Of a stretch of 64,000 bases of DNA, positions 42,545 through 51,845 are shown piece after piece (position 1 is the first letter of the stretch; each line of letters starts with the position of its first letter). The position numbers and the translations under genes are program-made. Source of the stretch: Candidatus Thioglobus pontius (GTDB lineage Bacteria > Pseudomonadota > Gammaproteobacteria > PS1 > Pseudothioglobaceae); assembly GCA_014384345.1 (NCBI GenBank), contig JACNGB010000049.1, forward strand, positions 16,742-80,741, in the 5' to 3' direction. The notes beneath the pieces were generated by a model, which was not told where the DNA came from, searched no databases, and saw only the letters and a program-made list of their open reading frames with translations.

Positions 42545-42630
42545 TTTTGCAAGGCAAATCTATTTTTATCTTTTAGGAGTGCACAATCTAGTGCATGACT
42601 GAAAATAAAAATAGATTTAACAAAGCAAAA
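42545..42630. other. Long imperfect hairpin between convergent xerD and greA
   Basis: TTTTGC...AAATCTATTTTTAT...TGCAC-N6-GTGCA...ATAAAAATAGATTT...GCAAAA nested inverted repeats (14-bp perfect arms). Confidence 0.7.
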
Positions 42631-42650
42631 TGCGAAAACTCGCGCAAAGA

Positions 42651-43127
42651 CTACAAATACTGAACTTCGAGTATCTCGTAGACGATATCACCCGCCGGCG
42701 CTTTGACTGTCACCTCATCACCTTCTTCATTGCCCATCAGTGCAGCGGCAATCGGCGAATGACAAGAGATTTTATTGAGATCGATGTCTGCTTCATCTTC
42801 GCCCACAATTTGATAGGTGATTTCACTATCATCTTCAATGTTCATCAAGCTGATGGTGGTACCAAAGACGCAGCGGCCATTTTGTGCAAGCTTAGTAACA
42901 TCAATCACTTGCATGCGTGACAACTTAGACTCTACCTCTTTAATACGACCTTCAATAAAACCCTGCTCTTCTTTAGCGGCGTGATACTCTGCATTTTCTT
43001 TCAGATCGCCGTGCGCTCTTGCGGTGGCAATTTCTTCAACGATGCGCGGTCGATCTTCGTCTTTAAGTTTTAGTAATTCAACTTCAAGTGCCTTGGCACC
43101 TGCGACTGTCATTGGAATGTTGTCCAT
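42651..43127 (-). CDS. greA: Transcription elongation factor GreA
   Basis: MTVAGAKALEVELLKLKDEDRPRIVEEIATARAHGDLKENAEYHAAKEEQGFIEGRI. Confidence 0.97.
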   Translation of the reverse strand: MDNIPMTVAGAKALEVELLKLKDEDRPRIVEEIATARAHGDLKENAEYHAAKEEQGFIEGRIKEVESKLSRMQVIDVTKLAQNGRCVFGTTISLMNIEDDSEITYQIVGEDEADIDLNKISCHSPIAAALMGNEEGDEVTVKAPAGDIVYEILEVQYL

Positions 43128-43135
43128 ACTAAACC

Positions 43136-46100
43136 TTAAGCATTTAAAGATTGTACAGTTCTAACCGTAATCTCTTCGTGAGTTTTAAGCCCGTCAAGCA
43201 TGGCAAAGGCTGCAGCAACCGTTGTAGTGAATGGCACTTTGTGCACCAGCGCTTGACAACGAATCGCAGCAGCATCTTCCACACCTTGTGTGTCTTCGGT
43301 TGAATTAATGATTAAATCAATGTCGTCATTTTTAATCATATCCACAATGTGCGGTGAACCTTCTGAGACCTTGTTAACCATCTCACACTCAAGGCCAGCA
43401 TCCATTAACGTTTCTCTGTTACTGCGAGTAGCAACCAAGCTAAAGCCTTGTTGTGTTAATTGCTTACCTAAATCAACTAAATCGTTACGATCAAGCTTTC
43501 TAAGACTGACAAATACTTTACCGTTTTCTGGTGCACGCGAGCCTGCTGCTAATTGCGCTTTATCAAACGCTGAAGCAAAATCATCACCCACACCCATCAC
43601 TTCACCGGTTGAGCGCATCTCAGGGCCTAAAATTGGATCTACGCCTAAGAATTTATTAAACGGGAACACCGCTTCTTTAACGCTGTAATGTGTTGGAATA
43701 ACCTCTGTTGTAAAACCGAGCTCTTTTAGAGTTTTACCCGACATAACGCGCGCTGCAATCGCAGCTAATGGCTCACTAATTGCTTTTGATACAAATGGCA
43801 CAGTACGTGAGGCGCGTGGGTTAACCTCAATGACATAAATTTCGCCATCTTGATAAGCCAGCTGTGTATTCATCAAACCAACCACACCAAGTTTTTTCGC
43901 CATGGCGATAACCTGTGCTCGCATTTGATCAAGTACCTCGTTATCTAACGAATATGGTGGCAATGAACAAGCTGAGTCACCTGAGTGAATACCTGCCTGT
44001 TCAATATGTTGCATAATACCGCCAATAACCACATCTTCACCATCACAAATAACGTCAATATCAACTTCAATGGCATGATCTAAAAATGAATCAAGTAGCA
44101 CTGGGGAGTCATTTGACACTTGTACAGCGGTATGCATGTAGTGGTCTAGAGAATCTTTATCGTATACAATTTCCATTGCTCGACCACCCAATACATAAGA
44201 TGGGCGAACTACCAATGGGAAACCAATTGCATCAGCAATATCTTGCGCTTGTTCTAATGAGCGCGCCGTACCATTAAGCGGCTGTTTTAACCCTAACTCT
44301 TGCAACATGGCTGAGAAACGCTCACGGTCTTCAGCCAAATCAATGGCATCTGGCGTTGTGCCAATAATTTTCGCACCACTCTTTTCTAGAGCGTCAGCCA
44401 ACTTAAGTGGCGTTTGACCGCCATAATGCACAATAATGCCATCTGGATTTTCAATATCAACCACGGCCAATACATCTTCAAGTGTTAGCGGTTCAAAATA
44501 CAAACGATCCGAAATATCATAATCGGTTGAAACCGTTTCAGGGTTGCAATTCACCATGATGGTTTCAAAGCCATCTTCGCGTAACGCTAAAGAAGCGTGT
44601 ACACAGCAGTAGTCAAATTCAATACCTTGACCAATACGATTTGGGCCGCCACCTAGAATCATGATTTTTTTCTTATTAGTTGGATTGGCTTCACACTGCT
44701 GCTGATAGGTGGAATATAAGTAGGCTGTTTCTGTGTCGAACTCAGCTGCACAACTATCCACTCGCTTAAATACTGGCTTAATGTTTAATACCTTGCGACG
44801 CTCTCTAACCGATGACTCATTACAATGCAGTAATTGACTCAAACGTGCATCTGAAAAGCCTTTGCGCTTAAGATTAAACATTTGAGCTGCATCTACATCA
44901 GAAATACTACCGCCATTAATTTGCATCTCAGTTGACACAATATCTTCTATTTGAGCCAAGAACCAAGGGTCAACTTTTGATAAATCAAACACTTCTTCAA
45001 GACTCATACCTAATCTAAAGGCATCAGCTAGGTAAAAAATTCGCTCACTACGTGCAGTAATACATTCAGATTTAATCTTATTGCGTGCATCATCAGCACT
45101 CAAATCAACCACAGGGTCAAGGCCAACTTTATCTGTTTCTAGCCCGCGCAAGGCTTTTTGTAAAGACTCTTGGAAGGTTGAGCCCATAGCCATTACCTCG
45201 CCCACAGATTTCATCTGTGTGGTTAAGCGGTCATCCGCTTTAGGGAACTTTTCAAACGCAAAGCGTGGAATTTTAGTAACGACATAATCAATACTAGGCT
45301 CAAATGAAGCGGGCGTTTTGCCGCCAGTAATATCATTATCAAGCTCATCAAGCGTATAGCCTACCGCTAATTTCGCTGCCACTTTAGCGATCGGGAATCC
45401 GGTCGCTTTTGAGGCCAATGCTGACGAGCGTGATACACGTGGATTCATCTCAATAATAGTCAAGCGACCGTTTTCAGGATTAAGTGCAAACTGCACGTTT
45501 GAACCACCCGTGTCCACACCAATTTCACGCAATACTGCTAATGATGCATTGCGCATCACTTGATACTCTTTATCCGTCAAGGTTTGTGCCGGTGCTACGG
45601 TAATTGAATCACCGGTATGTACACCCATTGGATCAAAATTTTCAATCGAACAAATAATAATACAATTATCTTTTGTGTCTCGAACCACTTCCATCTCGAA
45701 CTCTTTCCAGCCTAAAATCGACTCTTCAACTAATAATTCGTTGGTTGGCGAAAGATCCAGACCGCGTTCACAAATTTCAATAAATTCATCTTTGTTAAAA
45801 GCAATACCACCGCCTGAGCCACCCATGGTGAAAGATGGGCGAATCACCGTTGGATAGCCGACTGTTTCTTGTATGGCGAATGCCTCTTCCAAGGTATGTG
45901 CGACGGCTGCTTTAGGCATATCCAGGCCAATTTTAAGCATGGCTTCACGGAATAAATCACGGTCTTCTGCTTTGTCAATGGCTTCTTTTCTGGCACCAAT
46001 CATCTCCACGCCGTGTTTCTTAAGCACACCATGGCGCTCTAAATCTAGTGCGCAGTTAAGCGCTGTTTGACCACCCATGGTTGGCAATAGCGCATCAGGC

Positions 46101-46345
46101 TGTTCAACTTCAATAATCTTTTCAACCGTACGCCACTCAATTGGCTCAATGTAAGTTGCATCCGCCATTTGCGGATCCGTCATAATAGTGGCTGGATTAG
46201 AGTTAACCAAAATAACGCGGTAGCCTTCTTCACGCAACGCTTTACAAGCTTGCGCACCTGAATAATCAAATTCACAAGCCTGGCCAATTACAATGGGGCC
46301 AGCGCCGATAATTAAAATACTTTTAAGGTCTTGTCTTTTTGGCAT
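43136..46345 (-). CDS. carB: Carbamoyl phosphate synthase large subunit
   Basis: [30 protein letters not shown]; duplicated ATP-grasp domains; 1069 aa. Confidence 0.98.
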   Translation of the reverse strand: MPKRQDLKSILIIGAGPIVIGQACEFDYSGAQACKALREEGYRVILVNSNPATIMTDPQMADATYIEPIEWRTVEKIIEVEQPDALLPTMGGQTALNCALDLERHGVLKKHGVEMIGARKEAIDKAEDRDLFREAMLKIGLDMPKAAVAHTLEEAFAIQETVGYPTVIRPSFTMGGSGGGIAFNKDEFIEICERGLDLSPTNELLVEESILGWKEFEMEVVRDTKDNCIIICSIENFDPMGVHTGDSITVAPAQTLTDKEYQVMRNASLAVLREIGVDTGGSNVQFALNPENGRLTIIEMNPRVSRSSALASKATGFPIAKVAAKLAVGYTLDELDNDITGGKTPASFEPSIDYVVTKIPRFAFEKFPKADDRLTTQMKSVGEVMAMGSTFQESLQKALRGLETDKVGLDPVVDLSADDARNKIKSECITARSERIFYLADAFRLGMSLEEVFDLSKVDPWFLAQIEDIVSTEMQINGGSISDVDAAQMFNLKRKGFSDARLSQLLHCNESSVRERRKVLNIKPVFKRVDSCAAEFDTETAYLYSTYQQQCEANPTNKKKIMILGGGPNRIGQGIEFDYCCVHASLALREDGFETIMVNCNPETVSTDYDISDRLYFEPLTLEDVLAVVDIENPDGIIVHYGGQTPLKLADALEKSGAKIIGTTPDAIDLAEDRERFSAMLQELGLKQPLNGTARSLEQAQDIADAIGFPLVVRPSYVLGGRAMEIVYDKDSLDHYMHTAVQVSNDSPVLLDSFLDHAIEVDIDVICDGEDVVIGGIMQHIEQAGIHSGDSACSLPPYSLDNEVLDQMRAQVIAMAKKLGVVGLMNTQLAYQDGEIYVIEVNPRASRTVPFVSKAISEPLAAIAARVMSGKTLKELGFTTEVIPTHYSVKEAVFPFNKFLGVDPILGPEMRSTGEVMGVGDDFASAFDKAQLAAGSRAPENGKVFVSLRKLDRNDLVDLGKQLTQQGFSLVATRSNRETLMDAGLECEMVNKVSEGSPHIVDMIKNDDIDLIINSTEDTQGVEDAAAIRCQALVHKVPFTTTVAAAFAMLDGLKTHEEITVRTVQSLNA

Positions 46346-46368
46346 TATTTTTTAACTGTTAATGGGTG

Positions 46369-47055
46369 TTAGAAGTCATCATCTGATACTGGCACATTGC
46401 CATCATAGATATCATTTTCTCGTTTCTGCAAATAAGAAGATCGCATAGTAATGTACGGATCATCAGAATTATCTAATAGATCAGTAATTGGTAGTAGTTC
46501 AACACGCTTATCAATGACATTCATAGCACTAGCACTAAGAGCACCAACATCATCCAATTCATTAACCAAGTTTGCATCTGAGGTCATATCAACATACATA
46601 CCTGCGCCATCTCTAAGAGTCGATGGGCCCATCAAAGGCAGCATAATAAAAGGTCCGCTATCTACGCCCCAAACTGCAAGTGTTTGACCAAAATCTTCAT
46701 TTTCGGTTGTTAGACTCATATCGGTAGCAACGTCAAATAATCCATACAAACCAATAGTAGAGTTCACAAGGACACGGCTTAATGTGATCGCACCTTGCTC
46801 AATTTTAAATTGTAATATTTGATTAGCTAGTGTTGACACATCACGTAAATTACCAAAAAAATGACGGACTCGATTTTGTAAAAAATCAGGCATATGGTCT
46901 TTATAGGCACGTGAAACTGGCTCTAGTAAATTATCATCGATGGTCTCATTAAACTCATAAACTACTCTATTCGTTTCTTCAAATGGATCCACTTCTTCTG
47001 CTATCGTAACTGTGCTGAATGCCAACAGTAACAAACTTATTAATAATTTTTTCAT
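46369..47055 (-). CDS. mlaA: MlaA/VacJ family lipid-asymmetry protein
   Basis: [49 protein letters not shown] motifs. Confidence 0.92.
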   Translation of the reverse strand: MKKLLISLLLLAFSTVTIAEEVDPFEETNRVVYEFNETIDDNLLEPVSRAYKDHMPDFLQNRVRHFFGNLRDVSTLANQILQFKIEQGAITLSRVLVNSTIGLYGLFDVATDMSLTTENEDFGQTLAVWGVDSGPFIMLPLMGPSTLRDGAGMYVDMTSDANLVNELDDVGALSASAMNVIDKRVELLPITDLLDNSDDPYITMRSSYLQKRENDIYDGNVPVSDDDF

Positions 47056-48212
47056 AAATTCATCTCCTCAATAAAGGTGTCAAACAAACCACTTACATCA
47101 TGTGGGCCAGGGGATGCTTCTGGGTGACCTTGAAAACTAAATGCTTTTTTACCTTTAACGCGCACACCTTGAATGGTGTTGTCAAATAATGAGCGATGAG
47201 TCACCTCAAGGTTAGCCGGCATACTTTCTTCAGCCACAGCAAAACCATGGTTTTGTGAAGTAATCATCACTTGTTTAGACGCTAAATCTTGCACTGGGTG
47301 ATTAGCACCATGATGACCAAACTTCATTTTTTCTGTTTTGGCGCCACTGGCCAAAGACAACAATTGATGGCCTAAACAAATACCGAACATCGGCATATTC
47401 TTTTCTAACAAAGCTTCAATATTAGCAATGGCGTAATCACACGGCTCAGGATCACCCGGACCATTGGATAAAAATACACCATCTGGATTCATGGCTAACA
47501 CGTCCGCTACTGGCGTTTGTGCATTAACCACAGTTAAATCACAACCGCGATCAACCAACATTCTTAAAATATTAGTTTTAACGCCGTAATCATAAACCAC
47601 GACATTAAATTTTTCATCAAGCTGAGTAAATTCGCCTGTTTCTAAAAAATAAGAACCGGTGTTAAACTGGTATTGCTCAGGGGTTGAAACCACCTTAGCC
47701 AAATCCATATTCTTTAAACCAGCAAATGATTGCGCCTTTTCAATAGCAGCCGTTTCATCAATGTTGTCACCTGCTACAATACAGCCTTTTAGAGAGCCAT
47801 GCTCACGCAAATGACGCGTTAATGCACGCGTGTCAATATCGCTAATAGCAACAATATTGTTGGTTTGTAAGTATTCATCTAATGGCATTTCATTACGCCA
47901 GTTGCTATGCAAAAGTGGCAAGTCACGAATGATTAAACCTGCAGCATAAACCTTGGCAGATTCTTCGTCAACATTGTTAGTACCTGTGCTACCGATATGA
48001 GGGTAAGTTAGCGCAACAATTTGCTGTGTGTATGAGGGGTCAGTCAGGATTTCTTGATAGCCAGTCATCGAAGTGTTAAATACCACCTCACCCAGTGTAT
48101 CTCCACTAGCGCCAATAGATTTTCCATGAAAAATCTGACCATCTTCTAATGCTAATAAGGCAACTTGTGACACCGGACACTCCTGAATGAAAAACTTCGG
48201 GAATTTTACCAT
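47052..48212 (-). CDS. carA: Carbamoyl phosphate synthase small subunit (true start possibly GTG at 48173)
   Basis: [56 protein letters not shown]. Confidence 0.95.
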   Translation of the reverse strand: MVKFPKFFIQECPVSQVALLALEDGQIFHGKSIGASGDTLGEVVFNTSMTGYQEILTDPSYTQQIVALTYPHIGSTGTNNVDEESAKVYAAGLIIRDLPLLHSNWRNEMPLDEYLQTNNIVAISDIDTRALTRHLREHGSLKGCIVAGDNIDETAAIEKAQSFAGLKNMDLAKVVSTPEQYQFNTGSYFLETGEFTQLDEKFNVVVYDYGVKTNILRMLVDRGCDLTVVNAQTPVADVLAMNPDGVFLSNGPGDPEPCDYAIANIEALLEKNMPMFGICLGHQLLSLASGAKTEKMKFGHHGANHPVQDLASKQVMITSQNHGFAVAEESMPANLEVTHRSLFDNTIQGVRVKGKKAFSFQGHPEASPGPHDVSGLFDTFIEEMNL

Positions 48213-48288
48213 ATTGTCTTAACACCCTGAAGAGCAAATACTCAAATCTAAGGGTATAATTAATCACAAATAATGATGGGAAAATATC

Positions 48289-48558
48289 ATGCAAATTACT
48301 GTAGACAACATTAAATGTGGCGGTTGCGCCGGCTCGATTACTAAAAAACTATCCGCTGCTTTTAATACAGATACAATCGATGTTAATATTGAACAAGGCG
48401 TTGTTACTATCGATCTTGATGACTCAAAAAAAGAAGAATTGGTCCAGGTATTGCTTGATCTAGGTTATCCAGAAACTGATTCGGTTCATGGCTTTGACTC
48501 TGCCAAAGCAAAAGCTAAGTCATTTGTTTCTTGTGCGATTGGCAAAATGGACAAATGA
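48289..48558 (+). CDS. Heavy-metal-associated (HMA) domain protein
   Basis: MQITVDNIKCGGCAGSITKKLSA with CGGC metal-binding motif. Confidence 0.82.
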   Translation: MQITVDNIKCGGCAGSITKKLSAAFNTDTIDVNIEQGVVTIDLDDSKKEELVQVLLDLGYPETDSVHGFDSAKAKAKSFVSCAIGKMDK

Positions 48559-48755
48559 TTGTAATTGTTAACGGCAAAGAATTAGATATTGATAATTCAT
48601 CAACTGCTGAGAGCTTGATCATTCAACTTAATTACCAAGACCAGCGCATTGCACTCGAAGTCAATGAAGCGATTATTCCAAAATCCAAGCACGCTGATTT
48701 TGGCTTGAACGCTGGTGATAAAATAGAAATTATTAAAGCGGTTGGTGGCGGTTAG
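48555..48755 (+). CDS. thiS: Sulfur carrier protein ThiS
   Basis: MIVIVNGKELDIDNSSTAESLIIQL...IEIIKAVGGG with terminal GG; ATG overlaps upstream stop. Confidence 0.92.
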   Translation: MIVIVNGKELDIDNSSTAESLIIQLNYQDQRIALEVNEAIIPKSKHADFGLNAGDKIEIIKAVGGG

Positions 48756-49795
48756 ACAAACCAGTTTTTTGGAATTTCATCCACCCCAAATGGTTTAATA
48801 CTCAACTGCTGAACAACACCTGCTGATAGTTTAACTTCAATATCCACACTACTTTCTTCTCGACCCTGAGAATAACGCGCCAACACTTGGGCGGCAATTT
48901 TAAGATCCTCTTGATTCGGCTCCCCGTCAATTAACGCAATGGGGCCGTTGCAGCTAACCGGATATAAATTAGCGTATTGATTACGATAGCCTTCTAAGAA
49001 TTTAACCTCGCCCTCTTCCCTGGCAACAATCATCTTAAAACGTTGATTAGGTCTAATGTGGCGCCCTACTTTAAGCATCATTAAATCATCCAGTTGATAA
49101 TCACGATTACCGCGAGCCTGCCACATATCAACCAATTTATCTGAATATTGTTTATCGGTTAAGAAGCAACAACCGCCAGCAGGCGTGGCGTAATCTTCAA
49201 ATCCGTATTCTTTGGCCAGGGCCATTTGCGGCTTGCGCGTACGCCCTGAAAAATCCAGCAATTGTTCACGATCAACCCAACCTTCTTTTTCCGCTTTACT
49301 TGGTGGCAGGTGCTTAGCGCACAATGGGCGCAATAATAAATCATCGGCGCCTGATTCTTCTTGCACAACTGGCATGGTGTCTTTACGTTGTGACATTGGA
49401 CGCTGACCCATTACTTCGCCAGTAATAATGAAATCAAACTCATTTTCTTCCATCCACTGCTTGGCTTTTTTCACCATAAAGCCTTTACAGTCCAAACAAG
49501 GGTTCATGTTTTTGCCGTAACCATGTTTTGGATTTAATAAAACATCGCGATATTCCTCAATCACATCAATAATGTGTAATTTAATACCTAATTGCTCCGC
49601 TACCCATAGTGCGTTATTACGTTTTTGTTTGTCGCTCTTTTGCTTGCGAATGGCGTGTGTATGCCCTTCTACGCAAAATCCAGTAAAAAAGTTAATACCT
49701 TCAACATGAATGCCTTGATCCAACATTAACTTAGTGCTTAATAGTGAATCTAATCCGCCTGATATTAACGATACTGCTTTAACTTGTTTACTCAT
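48752..49795 (-). CDS. PP-loop (ThiI/MnmA-like) tRNA thiolation-type protein
   Basis: VSLISGGLDSLLSTKLML PP-loop, NPCLDCKGFM, PAGGCCFLTD. Confidence 0.85.
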   Translation of the reverse strand: MSKQVKAVSLISGGLDSLLSTKLMLDQGIHVEGINFFTGFCVEGHTHAIRKQKSDKQKRNNALWVAEQLGIKLHIIDVIEEYRDVLLNPKHGYGKNMNPCLDCKGFMVKKAKQWMEENEFDFIITGEVMGQRPMSQRKDTMPVVQEESGADDLLLRPLCAKHLPPSKAEKEGWVDREQLLDFSGRTRKPQMALAKEYGFEDYATPAGGCCFLTDKQYSDKLVDMWQARGNRDYQLDDLMMLKVGRHIRPNQRFKMIVAREEGEVKFLEGYRNQYANLYPVSCNGPIALIDGEPNQEDLKIAAQVLARYSQGREESSVDIEVKLSAGVVQQLSIKPFGVDEIPKNWFV

Positions 49796-49834
49796 AATTC
49801 TCTCATATAACTGTTATAGGTCTTGCCTATAACA

Positions 49835-50713
49835 TTATTTCTTAATGCCATCAATACGACACCACTCATCTTTTTGAACAACGTGTAAATTTTTAAAAAA
49901 TTCACCATACGTATCAAGAATCATAGGCAATTGATCCGTCATAATGCCTGATAACGCAAGATGTCCGTTCGGCTTGACCAAACCAGCAAAATGTTCACAT
50001 AAGCTAACTAAAGGATTGGCCAAAATATTAGCAATGAGTAAATCTACTGGATCCAGCTTACTTTCATCATCCGTATGCAATACCTTGATTTTATCTTGGC
50101 AATTGTTAGTCTTAATATTATTACTCGTAGCAATAACCGCCTGTGGGTCATTATCAACAGCAATAGCATGCTTGGCGCCAAGCTTAATTCCAGCAATAGC
50201 CAAAATACCCGTACCCGAGCCATAATCAATGACTGTTTGATTTAGGGGCGGGTTTTCATCTAAATATTGCAAACATAAATCTGTAGTTTGGTGAGTGCCC
50301 GTGCCAAATGCCAAACCAGGATCCATGTCAATGATGATTGCGTCTTTTGGCAATTGAGACGAGTCCTCCCAAGAAGGGCAAATCCAAATCCGCTTGCCAA
50401 ACTGCATAGGATGAAAATCCTTTTTACATTCATCCTCCCACACCCTGTCTTTTAATAATTCGAAAGTTGATTGCTCTATTTTGCAAATTTGTTTAAGCAT
50501 TTGCTTGACGTGCATTTGGTCAACTGCCAAATCAAATAAGGCAGTAATAGTAATATCTGGCCATAGTGGGGTTTCACCCACTGGCAGCTCATAAATAGCA
50601 TCATCTTTAGAGTCACTAAACGTGACTGACACACTACCCAGCCCCATTAGTATTTCACTAACAAAATCAGCCTGATCTTCGGTGGTTTTTAAGGTTAATT
50701 GCATCCAATCCAT
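49835..50713 (-). CDS. prmA: Ribosomal protein L11 methyltransferase (start MDWMQLTLKT)
   Basis: DPGLAFGTGTHQTTDLCLQYL, VIDYGSGTGILAIAGIKLGAKHAIAVDNDPQAV. Confidence 0.95.
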   Translation of the reverse strand: MDWMQLTLKTTEDQADFVSEILMGLGSVSVTFSDSKDDAIYELPVGETPLWPDITITALFDLAVDQMHVKQMLKQICKIEQSTFELLKDRVWEDECKKDFHPMQFGKRIWICPSWEDSSQLPKDAIIIDMDPGLAFGTGTHQTTDLCLQYLDENPPLNQTVIDYGSGTGILAIAGIKLGAKHAIAVDNDPQAVIATSNNIKTNNCQDKIKVLHTDDESKLDPVDLLIANILANPLVSLCEHFAGLVKPNGHLALSGIMTDQLPMILDTYGEFFKNLHVVQKDEWCRIDGIKK

Positions 50714-50760
50714 AGCGTGCAGATTATACCTAGGTTCATTATCCAACATTAAGCCCCGTA

Positions 50761-50864
50761 TACCCCCTTAGGGATAGTTCAAAATATCACTATAAAATGG
50801 TGATAAAAACTTAAATTTCAGTATAATTCCCCTGGTTCGTACCTTTAACTTCAAACTTAAAGGT
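50761..50864 (+). promoter_or_regulatory. dsrA-like promoter/leader in front of the 55-aa ORF
   Basis: TACCCCCTTAGGGATAG-N8-ATCACTATAAAATGGTGAT-N17-TATAAT-N13-ACCTTTAA-N8-TTAAAGGT; spacings match the dsrA upstream region. Confidence 0.82.
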
Positions 50865-50886
50865 TTATTAATTATTAGGAGATATC

Positions 50887-51054
50887 ATGGCTAACGGCAT
50901 TACAAAAGGCAACAGACCACCATTACAAGGCAATTTAGACTCATTAAGCAAAGCTAACCCTTTAAATTCTAGAAGCGGCAACGAAACTGTTACTGCAACT
51001 CAAGATTACAAAAAAGGTATGAAGTCTGCTGAAGAGCTAGAAGAGTACAGATAG
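50887..51054 (+). CDS. 55-aa hydrophilic small protein of unknown function (not in ORF track)
   Basis: MANGITKGNRPPLQGNLDSLSKANPLNSRSGNETVTATQDYKKGMKSAEELEEYR*; good RBS (TAGGAGATATC), strong promoter upstream, terminator downstream. Confidence 0.78.
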   Translation: MANGITKGNRPPLQGNLDSLSKANPLNSRSGNETVTATQDYKKGMKSAEELEEYR

Positions 51055-51079
51055 TCAACTAACGACTTACGTAACTCAT

Positions 51080-51105
51080 AAAAAACCCTCGTCAGAGGGT
51101 TTTTT
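51080..51105 (+). terminator. Rho-independent terminator after the 55-aa ORF
   Basis: AAAAAACCCTC-GTCA-GAGGGTTTTTT. Confidence 0.92.
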
Positions 51106-51234
51106 ATTGCCCAGCGCTTTACTATATTGTTTTGCGCAATAAGCATACACCTACAAATAAAATGTGTATTTATAAAACTTGACTTCTATCAATCTTATAT
51201 AATATACCCAATTAAATTACTATGGTATTAAAAA

Positions 51235-51525
51235 ATGGCATTAGATAGAACAGGAAACGGCTACTTAGTAGACCCATCAATTTGGACAGAAGAAATCATG
51301 CATGAAATGGCTTCAGAAGATGAAATTACACTATCAGATTCTCAAGTTGAGCAAATTCGCTCAGCCAGAGAATACTTTGCAGATAACTCATCGGTTCCGC
51401 CAATCAGAACATTTTCTAAATACGTTGGTATTGATAAAAAAATATTATTTAAGGAATGGCTAACCGGCCCGATGAAGCCGATCACGAAGTATGGCGGGAT
51501 GCCACAGCCAACCGGTTGCGTCTAA
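51235..51525 (+). CDS. DsrC/TusE family protein with only the terminal cysteine
   Basis: Aligns to DsrC (GYLVDPSIWTEEIMHEMA; REYFADNSSVPPIRTFSKYV; GGMPQPTGCV); position of the upstream C-terminal Cys is Thr. Confidence 0.9.
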   Translation: MALDRTGNGYLVDPSIWTEEIMHEMASEDEITLSDSQVEQIRSAREYFADNSSVPPIRTFSKYVGIDKKILFKEWLTGPMKPITKYGGMPQPTGCV

Positions 51526-51527
51526 AA

Positions 51528-51644
51528 TTACTGCGTCTTTTTCACGAGTATTTTGTTAAATTCATAACTCTCTCAGTTGCATAGATTTAACTATGCGCCT
51601 TTGTTCGTTATTTCATTTGCCTCATTCTCGTAAAAAAATACTTG
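51528..51644. repeat. Structured repeat element, copy 2
   Basis: TTACTGCGTC...TACTTG boundaries; outer stem TTTTT-C-ACGAG/CTCGT-AAAAA; inner hairpin CATAG-N6-CTATG. Confidence 0.7.
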
Positions 51645-51657
51645 CAATTAGTAAGAT

Positions 51658-51684
51658 AAAAAAACCCTCGAAAGAGGGTTTTTT
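51658..51684 (+). terminator. Rho-independent terminator
   Basis: AAAAAACCCTC-GAAA-GAGGGTTTTTT, nearly identical to 51080-51105. Confidence 0.9.
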
Positions 51685-51845
51685 AATGCCTAAGATTTAC
51701 AACAATCTTTCTATAGCTACCTATTGAGATGTGATTTTTTCACAGATTAAGGCGTAAGGAATTTGAAAATCAGGAGTTTATAATTTAATAAATGACTGAT
51801 TTGATAATTCTGACAACGAAAATATATGGAAAAAGCACACTCAAC

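Noticed and set aside
42630-42920. 96-aa plus-strand ORF over greA
   Set aside because: Antisense to greA, no recognisable domain; spurious.
51150-51220. Possible dsr-type operator (ATACAC...GTGTAT) upstream of the DsrC-like gene
   Set aside because: Arms, spacer (13 nt) and distance to the -10 differ from the dsrA-type element; this gene appears to have an ordinary TTGACT/TATAAT-type promoter.
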